Origin: Leifsonia sp. Root227
GTDB lineage: Bacteria; Actinomycetota; Actinomycetes; Actinomycetales; Microbacteriaceae
Length of the DNA: 64,000 nucleotides
Assembly (NCBI RefSeq): GCF_001428745.1
Contig: NZ_LMIO01000003.1
Location: 806,001-870,000, forward strand
Direction of reading: 5' to 3'
Below the pieces are notes generated by a model. The model searched no databases and was not told the DNA's origin. It was given only the letters and a program-made list of their open reading frames with translations. A program made the position numbers and the translations under genes. Positions 50,201 to 60,917 of the stretch are shown one piece after another. Positions within the stretch are counted from its first letter, which is position 1. Each line of letters starts with the position of its first letter.

Positions 50201-52030
50201 CTAGTGCGCCAGTGAGATGCCCTGCGTGGCGGGAGCGCCGCTGTAGATGCCCTCGATCACGTCGGCGAAGTCCGTCAGGATCACGTTGCGCTTGATGCTG
50301 AGCTTCGGCGTCAGGTGGCCGCTGGCCTCGGTGAGGTCGGTGGAGAGGATCACGAACTTGCGGATGGACTCCGCCCGCGACACCCCGGCGTTGGCCGTCT
50401 CGATGGCGCGCTCGATCTCGGCGTAGACGGCCGGGTTGACCGACGCCTCCGCGAGGGTCATGTCCTTGTCCTCGCCGTTGTTGGCGAGCCAGGTCGGCAG
50501 CATCTCGGTGTCGAGGGTGACGAGCGCTGCGATGAACGGCTTCTGGTCGCCGACGACGATCACCTGGCTGACCAGCGGGTTCGCCCGCACAGGGTCTTCG
50601 AGGGCGGCGGGGGAGACGTTCTTGCCCCCCGCGGTCACGATGATCTCCTTCTTGCGCCCGGTGATGGTCAGGAAGCCGTCGTCGTCGAAGGAGCCGAGAT
50701 CGCCCGTGCGGAACCAGCCGTCGTCGAACGCGGCCTCCGTCGCTTCCGGGTTCTTCCAGTACTCCTTGAAGACGTTGATGCCCTTGACCTCGATCTCGTT
50801 GTCGTCGGCGAGACGCAGCGAGACACCGGGGAGCGCGGGGCCGACCGTGCCGATCCGAAACGTGTCAGGACGGTTCACGGTCGCGGGAGCGGTGGTCTCG
50901 GTGAGGCCGTAGCCCTCCAGGATCTTGATGCCGAGGCTGTGGAAGAAGTGCCCGAGGTGCGAGCCGAGCGGCGCGGAGCCGGAGACCGCGTACTTCACGC
51001 GTCCGCCCATCGCTGCGCGCAGCTTGCTGTAGACCAGGCGGTCGAAGATCGCGAAGCGGACGCGCAGGCCGAACGGCACGCTCCCCGCCTCGACGGCCTT
51101 CGAGTGCTCGACGGCCACGGCGGCCGCCTTGCGGAAGATCTTGCCTCGGCCGCCGGACTCTGCCTTCTGCTCCGCCGAGTTGTAGACCTTCTCGAACACG
51201 CGGGGAACCGCGAGGAGGAACGTCGGCTTGAAGCTGGCGAGCGCCGGCAGGAGCTGCTTGGTGTCTGCCTGGTGGCCCACCTTCACGCCCGCCGTCACGC
51301 AGAGCACGGCGATGAAGCGCGCGAAGACGTGGGCTGTGGTGATGAACAGCAGCGTGGATGCGCCACCCGGCTGCATCACGACCTCTTTCAGCGCCTCTGC
51401 CGAGTTGCGCGAGAGCTCGACGAAGTTCGCGTGCGTGAGAACGCATCCCTTGGGCTTCCCTGTGGAGCCGGAGGTGTAGATCAGCGTGCCGATGTCCTCG
51501 CCGCGCGCCAGGTTCCTTCGGCGCTCGATCTCACCGTCCGGGATGCCCGTGCCGGACGCGGCGAGCTTGTCCAGGTCGCCGAGGTGGAGCTGCCAGACGT
51601 TCTGGATGAGCGGGAGGTCGGGGTGCACCTCGTCGAACCGCGAGAACATCTCCGCGTTCTCCAGGATGACGGCGATCGCGCCGGAGTCGCTCATGTTCCA
51701 CTGCACCTGGGCGGGGGAGGACGTCTCGTAGATCGGCACCAGCACGGCGCCGGCGAACCAGGCGGCGAAGTCGATCAGCGACCACTCGTAGCGGGTCTTG
51801 CACATCAGGCCGATCTTGTCGCCCGGCTGGATGCCGGCCTGCACGAATCCCTTGGAGAGGGCGACGACCTGGCGCAGGAACTCCGCGGCGGTCACGTCCT
51901 TCCAGGCGTCGCCGTCCGGGATGCTGAACAGGGGCGCATCCGGAGTGGCGGCGACGCGGTCGACCAGCAGGTCGGTCGCGTTCGCCTCAGGGTCGGCGGG
52001 AACGATGGCGGGTGAATCGAACTGTTTCAC
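50201..52030 (-). CDS. Long-chain acyl-CoA synthetase (FadD15-like)
   Basis: 609-residue AMP-forming ligase that activates fatty acids to acyl-CoA. P-loop-like Ile-Tyr-Thr-Ser-Gly-Ser-Thr-Gly-Lys-Pro-Lys-Gly (~189-200), Gly-Tyr-Gly-Leu-Thr-Glu-Thr (~383), Trp-Phe-Arg-Thr-Gly-Asp-Leu-Gly and Gly-Arg-Lys-Lys-Glu. GAGGGAG precedes the GTG at 52030; the in-frame extension to 52159 is unlikely. Position next to glucokinase, acyltransferase and aroG matches FadD15 of mycobacteria. Confidence 0.92.
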   Translation of the reverse strand: MKQFDSPAIVPADPEANATDLLVDRVAATPDAPLFSIPDGDAWKDVTAAEFLRQVVALSKGFVQAGIQPGDKIGLMCKTRYEWSLIDFAAWFAGAVLVPIYETSSPAQVQWNMSDSGAIAVILENAEMFSRFDEVHPDLPLIQNVWQLHLGDLDKLAASGTGIPDGEIERRRNLARGEDIGTLIYTSGSTGKPKGCVLTHANFVELSRNSAEALKEVVMQPGGASTLLFITTAHVFARFIAVLCVTAGVKVGHQADTKQLLPALASFKPTFLLAVPRVFEKVYNSAEQKAESGGRGKIFRKAAAVAVEHSKAVEAGSVPFGLRVRFAIFDRLVYSKLRAAMGGRVKYAVSGSAPLGSHLGHFFHSLGIKILEGYGLTETTAPATVNRPDTFRIGTVGPALPGVSLRLADDNEIEVKGINVFKEYWKNPEATEAAFDDGWFRTGDLGSFDDDGFLTITGRKKEIIVTAGGKNVSPAALEDPVRANPLVSQVIVVGDQKPFIAALVTLDTEMLPTWLANNGEDKDMTLAEASVNPAVYAEIERAIETANAGVSRAESIRKFVILSTDLTEASGHLTPKLSIKRNVILTDFADVIEGIYSGAPATQGISLAH

Positions 52031-52179
52031 GGTAACTCCCTCGGTACCGGGGCGGGCGTCAGACGGGCCAGATGGCTTCAGCCACACTGGGTAACTACAC
52101 TCTAGATGGTGCGGATGTGAGTCTTCTGGCGCTCGCCGACTCCCGCGCCATACCCGCAACTCAAGGAAAGGCTGTGTCT

Positions 52180-53130
52180 GTGCACGCGATCGGGATCGAC
52201 ATCGGCGGAACGAAGATCGCAGGCGCAGTGGTCGACGAGCTCGGCACCATCGTCCGCGAGGACAGGGTGCCCACCGACGCAGCCCAGCCGCACGAGATCG
52301 AGAACGCCGTCGTCGAGATGATCGAGCGGCTCTCCGACGGAGACGAGGAGATCGCCGGCGCCGGTGTCGCCGCCGCCGGATTCATCGACGCCGCGCAGTC
52401 GACGGTCTACTACGCCCCCAACATCAACTGGCGCAACGAGCCGTTCAGGGAGAAGCTCGAGAAGCGCCTCGACCTGCCGATCCTGATCGAGAACGACGCG
52501 AACGCCGCGGGCTGGGCGGAGTTCCGCTACGGCGCTGGCCGCCTGGTCAGTGACATGGTCATCCTCACCATCGGCACGGGCGTCGGAGGCGCGATCGTCA
52601 GCGGCGACCGCCTGTTCCGCGGCGGCTTCGGCGCAGGCGCCGAGGTCGGCCACATGCGCGTCGTGCCAGGCGGCCTGCCGTGCGGCTGCGGCGCCCACGG
52701 CTGCATCGAGCAGTACGGCTCCGGTCGCGCGCTGCAGCGCATGGCGAACGAGCTGGCGGATGCGGGCGGCATCGGGCAGACGCTCGCCGACGTCCGTTCG
52801 CGCAATGGCTCTCTGAGCGGTACGGACATCAGCGAACTCATCATGGCCGGCGACCCTGGCGCACTCGCGGCGCTACGGCAGCTCGGCGACTGGCTCGGTC
52901 AGGCCTGCGCGAGCCTCGGCGCCGTGCTCGACCCCCAGTTGTTCGTGTTCGGCGGCGGCGTCGCCCAGGCCGGCGAGCTGCTGCTCGAGCCGATCAGGCT
53001 CGCCTACCTGGAGAACCTGCCTGCCCGCGGCTTCCACCCGGAGCCGGAGTTCCGCATCGCGGAGCTGGTGAACGACGCCGGCGTCGTCGGCGCCGCCGAC
53101 CTCGCGCGGTTGCACGCCACCGCGCGTTAG
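52180..53130 (+). CDS. ROK-family glucokinase
   Basis: 316 residues. Ile-Gly-Ile-Asp-Ile-Gly-Gly-Thr-Lys ATP motif at the N-terminus, Glu-Asn-Asp-Ala-Asn-Ala-Ala (catalytic Asp), Thr-Gly-Val-Gly-Gly-Ala, and the zinc motif Cys-Gly-Cys-Gly-Ala-His-Gly-Cys-Ile-Glu. Lack of an HTH domain argues for a sugar kinase, most likely glucokinase, not a repressor. GGAAAGG ends eight bases before GTG 52180. Confidence 0.9.
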   Translation: MHAIGIDIGGTKIAGAVVDELGTIVREDRVPTDAAQPHEIENAVVEMIERLSDGDEEIAGAGVAAAGFIDAAQSTVYYAPNINWRNEPFREKLEKRLDLPILIENDANAAGWAEFRYGAGRLVSDMVILTIGTGVGGAIVSGDRLFRGGFGAGAEVGHMRVVPGGLPCGCGAHGCIEQYGSGRALQRMANELADAGGIGQTLADVRSRNGSLSGTDISELIMAGDPGALAALRQLGDWLGQACASLGAVLDPQLFVFGGGVAQAGELLLEPIRLAYLENLPARGFHPEPEFRIAELVNDAGVVGAADLARLHATAR

Positions 53131-53133
53131 GCT
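53128..53133 (+). promoter_or_regulatory. -10 element of leaderless acyltransferase gene
   Basis: TAGGCT, overlapping the glucokinase stop codon and six bases before GTG 53140. It suggests independent leaderless transcription despite the ten-base spacing. Confidence 0.5.
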
Positions 53134-53139
53134 GAGCCG

Positions 53140-53829
53140 GTGTTCTACTGGCTGATGAAGCACCTGATCGCGGGCCCCCTGCTGAAGGGGATCTTCCGTC
53201 CGTGGGTCGTGGGGCTCGAGAACGTCCCGGCGAACGGCGCCGTGATCCTCGCCAGCAACCACCTGTCGTTCATCGATTCGATCTTCCTGCCGCTCGTCGT
53301 CGACAGGCACGTGTCCTTCCTCGCCAAGAGCGACTACTTCACCCGCACAGGCTTCAAAGGCTGGGCGACCAAGTCGTTCATGATGGCGACCGGCCAGATC
53401 CCGATCGACCGCTCGGGCGGCAAGGCGTCGGAGGACTCCCTCAACACCGGTCTCGCTGTTCTCTCTCGCGGTGAGATCCTCGGCATCTACCCGGAGGGGA
53501 CACGCAGCCCGGACGGCAAGCTGTACCGCGGCCGCACCGGCGTCGCCAGGATGATCCTGGAGGGCGAAGTGCCCGTCGTCCCCGTCGCGATGGTCGACAC
53601 GGAGAAGATCATGCCGATCGGAACGCGCCTGCCGAAGATCGGCCGCATCGGGATCGTGATCGGCGAGCCGATCGACTTCTCCCGCTTCGAGGGCATGGAG
53701 GGCGACCGCTTCATCCTCCGCTCCGTCACCGACGAGATCATGTACCGGCTGCACGCGCTCAGCGAGCAGGAGTACGTGGACGTCTACGCCAGTAGCGTGA
53801 AGGAAAAGCGCGCGTCCCTTTCACGGTAG
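53140..53829 (+). CDS. 1-acyl-sn-glycerol-3-phosphate acyltransferase
   Basis: 229 residues. Catalytic Asn-His-Leu-Ser-Phe-Ile-Asp (H-x4-D, ~44-50) and Tyr-Pro-Glu-Gly-Thr-Arg-Ser (~116-122) are the PlsC acyltransferase motifs; N-terminal hydrophobic stretch for membrane association. Transfers an acyl chain to lysophosphatidate or a related acceptor. Neighbours in fatty-acid activation support a lipid role. Confidence 0.9.
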   Translation: MFYWLMKHLIAGPLLKGIFRPWVVGLENVPANGAVILASNHLSFIDSIFLPLVVDRHVSFLAKSDYFTRTGFKGWATKSFMMATGQIPIDRSGGKASEDSLNTGLAVLSRGEILGIYPEGTRSPDGKLYRGRTGVARMILEGEVPVVPVAMVDTEKIMPIGTRLPKIGRIGIVIGEPIDFSRFEGMEGDRFILRSVTDEIMYRLHALSEQEYVDVYASSVKEKRASLSR

Positions 53830-53886
53830 GCTCAAGTACCCGGCGCCGACCCGTGCGCCGAAAACACCCATCGGCGTGCCGATTTC

Positions 53887-55287
53887 GTGGCACGCCCTGA
53901 ACTGAGCGGAAGACCAGTGCTAGACACCTCCGATCCCGTCGTTTTGGCTGACGAGTCTGTGATCGAGGGCCTGGACTATTGGCGCACGCTCGAGATCAAG
54001 CAGCAGCCCACCTGGCCCGATCAGGATGCGGCCGCAGCCGCCTCCGCGGAGATCGCTACGCTGCCGCCGCTGGTCTTCGCCGGTGAGGTGGACCAGCTCC
54101 GCGACCGTCTGGGCCGCGCCGCTGACGGCAAGGCGTTCCTGCTGCAGGGAGGCGACTGTGCCGAGACGTTCGCCGGGGCGACCGCCGACCAGATCCGCAA
54201 CAGGGTGAAGACCGTGCTGCAGATGGCCGTCGTGCTCACCTACGGCGCATCCATGCCTGTCATCAAGATGGGGCGCATGGCCGGGCAGTTCGCCAAGCCG
54301 CGCTCCAGCGACACGGAGACGCGGGGCGGCGTCACGCTGCCGGCATACCGCGGCGACATCGTGAACGGCTACGATTTCACGCCGGAGTCGCGCCAGGCCG
54401 ACCCGCGCAGGCTGGTCAAGGGCTACCACACCGCCGCATCCACGCTGAACCTGATCCGGGCGTTCACGCAGGGTGGATTCGCCGACCTGCGCCAGGTGCA
54501 CAGCTGGAACAGAGGCTTCGCCGCCAACCCGGCCAACCAGCGCTACGAAGGCCTGGCCAAGGAGATCGACCGCGCGATCAAGTTCATGGAGGCGGCGGGA
54601 GCAGACTTCGACGAGCTCAAGCGCGTCGAGTTCTACTCCAGCCACGAGGGCCTGCTGATGGACTACGAGCGTCCGATGACGCGCATCGACTCGCGCACGG
54701 GTACCCCGTACAACACGTCGGCGCACTTCATCTGGATCGGGGAGCGCACGCGCGACCTCGATGGGGCGCACGTCGACTTCCTGTCCAGGGTGCGCAACCC
54801 GATCGGCGTCAAGCTCGGCCCGTCGACCACGCCGGAGACGATGCTGGAGCTGATCGAGAAGCTCGACCCGAACCGCGAGCCCGGGCGCCTGACGTTCATC
54901 ACGCGCATGGGCGCAGGCAAGATCCGGGATGCGCTTCCCCCGCTGCTCGAGGCCATCAAGGCGTCGGACGCGAAGCCGCTCTGGGTCACCGATCCGATGC
55001 ACGGGAACGGCCTCACGACGCCGAACGGCTACAAGACACGCCGCTTCGACGACGTGGTGGACGAGGTCAAGGGCTTCTTCGAGGCGCACCGCGCCGCGGG
55101 AACGCACCCGGGCGGCATCCACGTGGAGCTGACGGGCGACGACGTCACCGAGTGCCTCGGCGGCTCGGAGCACATCGACGAGGAGACACTGGCGACCCGC
55201 TACGAGTCACTGTGCGACCCGCGCCTCAACCACATGCAGTCGCTGGAGCTCGCGTTCCTCGTCGCCGAGGAGCTCGCCGCCCGCTAG
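53887..55287 (+). CDS. aroG: 3-deoxy-7-phosphoheptulonate synthase, class II
   Basis: 466 residues. First enzyme of the shikimate pathway: joins phosphoenolpyruvate and erythrose-4-phosphate. Class II motifs: Leu-Leu-Gln-Gly-Gly-Asp-Cys-Ala-Glu-Thr-Phe (metal Cys), Lys-Met-Gly-Arg-Met-Ala-Gly-Gln-x-Ala-Lys-Pro-Arg, Glu-Phe-Tyr-Ser-Ser-His-Glu, Val-Thr-Asp-Pro-Met-His-Gly-Asn. GTG 53887 used; GTG 53917 is an alternative with GGA closer by. TAGGCT at 53827-53832 may be its -10. Confidence 0.94.
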   Translation: MARPELSGRPVLDTSDPVVLADESVIEGLDYWRTLEIKQQPTWPDQDAAAAASAEIATLPPLVFAGEVDQLRDRLGRAADGKAFLLQGGDCAETFAGATADQIRNRVKTVLQMAVVLTYGASMPVIKMGRMAGQFAKPRSSDTETRGGVTLPAYRGDIVNGYDFTPESRQADPRRLVKGYHTAASTLNLIRAFTQGGFADLRQVHSWNRGFAANPANQRYEGLAKEIDRAIKFMEAAGADFDELKRVEFYSSHEGLLMDYERPMTRIDSRTGTPYNTSAHFIWIGERTRDLDGAHVDFLSRVRNPIGVKLGPSTTPETMLELIEKLDPNREPGRLTFITRMGAGKIRDALPPLLEAIKASDAKPLWVTDPMHGNGLTTPNGYKTRRFDDVVDEVKGFFEAHRAAGTHPGGIHVELTGDDVTECLGGSEHIDEETLATRYESLCDPRLNHMQSLELAFLVAEELAAR

Positions 55288-55312
55288 CCCGCCTCCCCGG
55301 CCCCCGGCTCTC

Positions 55313-55384
55313 AAACAATCGAGTCCGGACTTGTTCACACCACGACACGGCGTGTCGCGTGAACAAGTCCGGACTCGATTGTTT
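55313..55384. repeat. 26-bp perfect inverted repeat, family member 2
   Basis: Arms 55313-55338 and 55359-55384 are exact reverse complements; a second small stem CGACAC/GTGTCG sits in the 20-base spacer. It lies between the convergent stops of aroG and the PASTA kinase gene. The central 19 bases of the arm match the 47288 element except at two positions (CGAGTCCGGACTTGTTCAC here). It could act as a bidirectional terminator; the right arm ends in GTTTT. Confidence 0.88.
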
Positions 55385-55403
55385 TGCGGGGGGAGTGAGG
55401 GGG

Positions 55404-57320
<1,917 letters not shown>

Positions 57321-57326
57321 GAGTCG

Positions 57327-57332
57327 AGTTTA
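57327..57332 (-). promoter_or_regulatory. -10 element of leaderless pknL
   Basis: TAAACT on the minus strand, six bases before GTG 57320. It implies a promoter separate from the LysM gene upstream. Confidence 0.5.
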
Positions 57333-57411
57333 GGGAAAGGGGTCTGCGCGAAGCCTGCAAAACACCGTGAACGGCCGGGCCGTGATCGCGTTGTGACCAT
57401 CCGGGGCCCGA

Positions 57412-58545
57412 TCACCCGAGCTGGGCGAGCCAGGCCCGCGCCGACGCCTCCCATTTCGCGTACGCGTCCGGGTACGCGGAGATCTGCACGGCCTGTGCTG
57501 CCTGGGTGACGCTCATCGAGGTCCAGCCGGGGATGTCGAGCAGTCCGCGGGTGCGACCTGGGTTCGGATTGTTCTTCCCGCCGTAGAACGCCATCGCCGC
57601 GAAGTGCGGGTCGAGGATCTGGGCCGGGGTTCCCCATCCGGTGCTCTGGCGCTGCTGGAACAGGCCGAGCGAGTCGCGGTCGCCGTAGCGCACGTTGCGC
57701 ATCCCGGATTCCTGGGCTGCCGCGGCGAGGGCGATCACGATGCCCTGGTCGCTGACGCCCTCCTGGCGTCCGACCTGCACGATGACGGCGGCGTTCGCGC
57801 GCATCTCGTCTGTGAGCGCGACGACGGCCCCGGTGGCGGGCGCGGGGATGGGGGCCGGCGCAACGGGGGCGGGAGCCGGTGCTGGCGCCGGTGCGGCGGC
57901 GTGCGGGGTGTTCACAGCGGCCGTCGCCATCCCAGGAATGGTCACGAGTTGGCCGGGGAAGATCAGGCTGGAGCTGCTGAGCCCGTTGGCGCTCAGGACG
58001 GCGCTGGTCGCGACGCCGAACCGCGCGGCGATGCCGCTGATCGTGTCGCCGGAGGCCACCTTGTACTTGCTCGCCGCCGGAACGGGGGACGGGGCGGTGA
58101 CGGGTGTGGCGACGGTGCCTCCGCCGAGGGCCAGCACCTGGCCGGGGAAGATGAGGCTCTTCCAGCTGAGTCCGTTGAGGGCGAGCACGCTCGCCGTGGA
58201 CAGGCCGAAGCGTCCGGCGATGCCGGACACCGTGTCGCCGTTCTGCACGCGGTAGCTCGCTGGCGCGGCAGCGACCGCGGTGGCGCCGGTGGATGCGGTC
58301 TGTGCGCCGCCGATGGTGCTCACGGTGGAGCCCGTGTCGCCCTGCTTCTGCGGTGCCTTCTCCTTGGAGCGCTCCGTCTCACCGCTGGGAGCGGCGGCGT
58401 GGGCGGGTGTAACGAGTCCGAGGGTGACGGCGACGGAACTGGCGATGGCGATCGGCACGGTTCCGAAGAGCCCGCGCGTCGTCCTGCGCTGCGCGCGCGT
58501 CGGAGTGTCCGTTGCTGAGTTGGTCTCACTGTCGATCATCGACAT
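57412..58545 (-). CDS. Secreted LysM protein with lytic-transglycosylase-like domain
   Basis: 377 residues. Signal-like hydrophobic stretch (~30-52) ending Ala-His-Ala-Ala. Two LysM repeats (Tyr-Arg-Val-Gln-Asn-Gly-Asp-Thr-Val and Tyr-Lys-Val-Ala-Ser-Gly-Asp-Thr-Ile, each ending Phe-Pro-Gly-Gln) bind peptidoglycan. A Pro/Ala linker leads to a C-terminal domain with Ala-Gln-Glu-Ser-Gly-Met-Arg-Asn and Asp-Ser-Leu-Gly-Leu-Phe-Gln-Gln-Arg, like the glutamate site of lytic transglycosylases. GGTGGGAG precedes ATG 58545. Next to the PASTA kinase, hence a plausible wall-remodelling partner. Confidence 0.87.
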   Translation of the reverse strand: MSMIDSETNSATDTPTRAQRRTTRGLFGTVPIAIASSVAVTLGLVTPAHAAAPSGETERSKEKAPQKQGDTGSTVSTIGGAQTASTGATAVAAAPASYRVQNGDTVSGIAGRFGLSTASVLALNGLSWKSLIFPGQVLALGGGTVATPVTAPSPVPAASKYKVASGDTISGIAARFGVATSAVLSANGLSSSSLIFPGQLVTIPGMATAAVNTPHAAAPAPAPAPAPVAPAPIPAPATGAVVALTDEMRANAAVIVQVGRQEGVSDQGIVIALAAAAQESGMRNVRYGDRDSLGLFQQRQSTGWGTPAQILDPHFAAMAFYGGKNNPNPGRTRGLLDIPGWTSMSVTQAAQAVQISAYPDAYAKWEASARAWLAQLG

Positions 58546-58696
58546 AGAACTCCCACCTTCGTGCCGTGTTGCGAGTCTCCACGCTGACACACAATGAATA
58601 AGGAGTCAATTAGTGTGACTGATGTGATTTGAGTTTACATGATCGTAACAATTGGATGCGCTCACGCCGAGGCCAAGGCCGTGGCACTCTTGAGGG

Positions 58697-59038
58697 GTGA
58701 CTGAGCAAGCCCCAGCCCGCGAGTGGCTGACCATCCCCGACCTCGTCGACTCTCTCGGACTCGGTGTCAGCCGGGTCCGCCGCCTGATCGACGACCGCCA
58801 CCTGGCGGCCAAGCGCATCGACGGCGTCCTCAAAGTCCCGTCCGACTTCCTCAAAGACGGCCAGCCGCTCGGCGAACTCCGCGGCACGCTGATCGTCCTC
58901 GGCGACGCGGGGTTCGACGATGAGGAGGCCGTCGACTGGCTCATCCAGGAGGACGAGGTGCTCGGCACCGCGCCCATCGACGCGCTGCGCGCCGGACGCA
59001 AGGCCGAGGTTCGCAGGGTGGCCCAGGCGCTCGCCTGA
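58697..59038 (+). CDS. Rv2175c-family DNA-binding protein
   Basis: 113 residues: Glu-Trp-Leu-Thr-Ile-Pro-Asp-Leu-Val-Asp-x-Leu-Gly, Val-Arg-Arg-Leu-Ile-Asp-Asp-Arg, then Asp-Trp-Leu-Ile-Gln-Glu-Asp-Glu-x-Leu-Gly, as in Rv2175c, a winged-helix DNA-binding protein that is a PknL substrate in M. tuberculosis. The same pair is close together here, separated only by the LysM gene. CACTCT six bases before the GTG is a weak leaderless -10. Confidence 0.88.
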   Translation: MTEQAPAREWLTIPDLVDSLGLGVSRVRRLIDDRHLAAKRIDGVLKVPSDFLKDGQPLGELRGTLIVLGDAGFDDEEAVDWLIQEDEVLGTAPIDALRAGRKAEVRRVAQALA

Positions 59039-59081
59039 CCGCCTCCGCGGCACGGCTCGGACGCGGACTCCGCGCCGTGGC

Positions 59082-60197
59082 TCAGTAGTTCCTGCGGGTG
59101 ACCGTCACGGCAAGCTCGCGCAGCTGCGCCTTGGCCTGGGGGCCGAGCGGGGCGGCGTCGAGCGCCTCGATCGCTCGCGCCACGTTGGCGGCGATCAGCT
59201 TCTCGACCCTGTCGACGGCTCCTGAGGCGCGGATCGTCATCTGCATCGTCTCGATCTGCTGCGCGGTGAGCGCCGGGTCGCCGAGCAGTTCGTCGAGCGT
59301 GGAGCGCGCGCCGCTCGGGATCGCCTCCCTCGTCAGAGCGATCAGCACCGTGCGCTTGCCCTCTCGGAGGTCGTCGCCGCTCGGCTTGCCCGTGACGGAG
59401 GCGTCTCCGAAGACCCCGAGCAGGTCGTCGCGCAGCTGGTACGCGATGCCGAGGGGGAGTCCGAAGCCGCGCAGTGCATCGAGCTGGCCCAGCGTGGCCC
59501 CTGCCAGGCTCGCGCCGATCAGGAGCGGCGCCTCGATGCTGTACTTGGCCGATTTGTAGACGATCACCCGCTCCGCGCGTTCGAGCTGGTCGGCGTCCGG
59601 CTGGCTGCTCCAGCCGATCTCCTCGAAGATGTCGAGGTACTGCCCGGCCATCACGTCGATGCGCATCCGGTTGAACTCCGCGCGTGCCGCTCGCCTGGCG
59701 GACGGGCTGACCACCTCGGTGAGCCCCTCGTCGAACAGCTCGTCGCTGAGAATCAGGAGCAGATCGCCGAGCAGGGTCGCCGCCCCCGTTCCGAACGTCT
59801 CGCCAGAGCCCTGCCAGCGGTTCTCCGCGTGCAGGGACTCGAACCGCCGATGCGCCGCGGGAGCACCACGTCTGGTGTCCGAGTTGTCGATGATGTCGTC
59901 GTGCACCAGCGCTGCAGCGTGGAACACTTCGAGGGCGCTCGCGGCGGACACCACGGCGTCGAGCGGACCGCCAGGGGTGATGGTCTCGAGGTCCTCGTTC
60001 CCCGCCGAACGGACGGCTTGCCACCCCCAGAAACAGAACAGTGCGCGGAATCGCTTGCCGCCGCTGAGAAAATCCCGGGAGTACGCCGCTATCGGGGAGA
60101 GTTCGTCCGCTATGGAGACGAGAATGGATGCGCGTGCATCGAGGAATCCATCGATTCTGGACTGGATGAGGTCGACGAACCGAATGCTTTCTGACAC
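59082..60197 (-). CDS. Polyprenyl diphosphate synthase (IdsA-like)
   Basis: 371 residues. Gly-Gly-Lys-Arg-Phe-Arg, first Asp motif His-Asp-Asp-Ile-Ile-Asp-Asn-Ser-Asp-Thr-Arg-Arg-Gly (~98-110) and second Arg-Asp-Asp-Leu-Leu-Gly-Val-Phe-Gly. A second trans-prenyltransferase besides CrtE, more likely for general GGPP or menaquinone side chains; product length is not readable by eye. Corresponds in order to idsA2 near pknL in mycobacteria. Leaderless start. Confidence 0.9.
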   Translation of the reverse strand: MSESIRFVDLIQSRIDGFLDARASILVSIADELSPIAAYSRDFLSGGKRFRALFCFWGWQAVRSAGNEDLETITPGGPLDAVVSAASALEVFHAAALVHDDIIDNSDTRRGAPAAHRRFESLHAENRWQGSGETFGTGAATLLGDLLLILSDELFDEGLTEVVSPSARRAARAEFNRMRIDVMAGQYLDIFEEIGWSSQPDADQLERAERVIVYKSAKYSIEAPLLIGASLAGATLGQLDALRGFGLPLGIAYQLRDDLLGVFGDASVTGKPSGDDLREGKRTVLIALTREAIPSGARSTLDELLGDPALTAQQIETMQMTIRASGAVDRVEKLIAANVARAIEALDAAPLGPQAKAQLRELAVTVTRRNY

Positions 60198-60203
60198 ACG
60201 CCT

Positions 60204-60209
60204 AGCCTA
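60204..60209 (-). promoter_or_regulatory. -10 element of leaderless polyprenyl synthase gene
   Basis: TAGGCT on the minus strand, six bases before GTG 60197. Confidence 0.5.
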
Positions 60210-60273
60210 GCCATCACGGCGGGACTAGAATCAGGCTCACAACGCCACGAACCCGGGAAAGAGGGGGAAACGG

Positions 60274-60663
60274 ATGCCGCTTTCGGAACATGAGCAGCGC
60301 CTCCTCGAAGAGATGGAGCGCAGTCTCTATCAGAACGACGCAGATTTCGTCGCGAAGGTCGGAGGCACGCGCGCTCGACCCGCGTACCGCTCCATCGTGC
60401 TCGGCATCCTCATCGCCGTGGTCGGTATCGCCGTCCTCGTCACCGGGGTGTTCGTTCAGCAGCCGCTGGTCGGCATCCTCGGCTTCGTCGTGATGTTCGC
60501 CGGTGTCCTCGTGGCCATCGCCCCCGGTAAGCGCATCGCGCCAGACCCGGATGCGACGCCGTCGTCCTCCACTCGTGGCGCCAAGCAGGGCAAGGCAGCC
60601 CAGGCCGGCTTCATGAACAAGCTCAACGACCGCTGGGACAAGCGTCAGGACGGGCAGGGCTGA
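60274..60663 (+). CDS. DUF3040 membrane protein
   Basis: 129 residues. Pro-Leu-Ser-Glu-His-Glu-Gln-Arg-Leu-Leu-Glu-Glu-Met-Glu-Arg at the N-terminus is the DUF3040 hallmark; two membrane helices (~47-65, 68-86) and a basic C-terminus. Conserved beside the dcw cluster in actinobacteria; function unknown. GAGGGGGAAACGG precedes the ATG. A strong terminator follows, separating it from mraZ. Confidence 0.88.
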   Translation: MPLSEHEQRLLEEMERSLYQNDADFVAKVGGTRARPAYRSIVLGILIAVVGIAVLVTGVFVQQPLVGILGFVVMFAGVLVAIAPGKRIAPDPDATPSSSTRGAKQGKAAQAGFMNKLNDRWDKRQDGQG

Positions 60664-60702
60664 CCGCCTCCCTCCACCGGGCTCCACCCCCACCCCTTCT
60701 TC

Positions 60703-60730
60703 GGGCCGATCTTCGGATCGGCCCTTTTTT
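60703..60730 (+). terminator. Rho-independent terminator after the DUF3040 gene
   Basis: GGGCCGATC (60703-60711), loop TTCG, GATCGGCCC (60716-60724), then TTTTTT: a 9-bp perfect stem with tetraloop and T-run. It is the only textbook intrinsic terminator in the window. Confidence 0.92.
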
Positions 60731-60850
60731 CATGCCCTTTTGGCACCCGGGTGATCCAAACCCATCCACTTCCCTCCACCGCAGAATTCCCTGATTTTCT
60801 GCGGCCTGCTGGCCCCTTATCGGGGCAATATTCCCGAAACTGCTGAATTT

Positions 60851-60875
60851 GTGGATGGATGTGGAGTAAAGTGGA
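60851..60875 (+). promoter_or_regulatory. MraZ-binding box upstream of the dcw cluster
   Basis: Three direct repeats GTGGA at 60851-60855, 60861-60865 and 60871-60875, each separated by five bases, 43 bases before mraZ. MraZ proteins bind TGGG/GTGG-type pentamers repeated on a 10-base period in their own promoters, so this is very probably the autoregulatory operator of mraZ. The rest of the 60731-60850 gap shows no gene. Confidence 0.75.
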
Positions 60876-60917
60876 GCAACACCGCAACCTTGGCCGGAAG
60901 AGTGGGGGGAGTCACCG

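Noticed and set aside
52072..52179. N-terminal extension of the glucokinase frame
   Set aside because: The ribosome-binding box and the Ile-Gly-Ile-Asp-Ile-Gly-Gly-Thr motif place the start at 52180; the extension has no conserved sequence.
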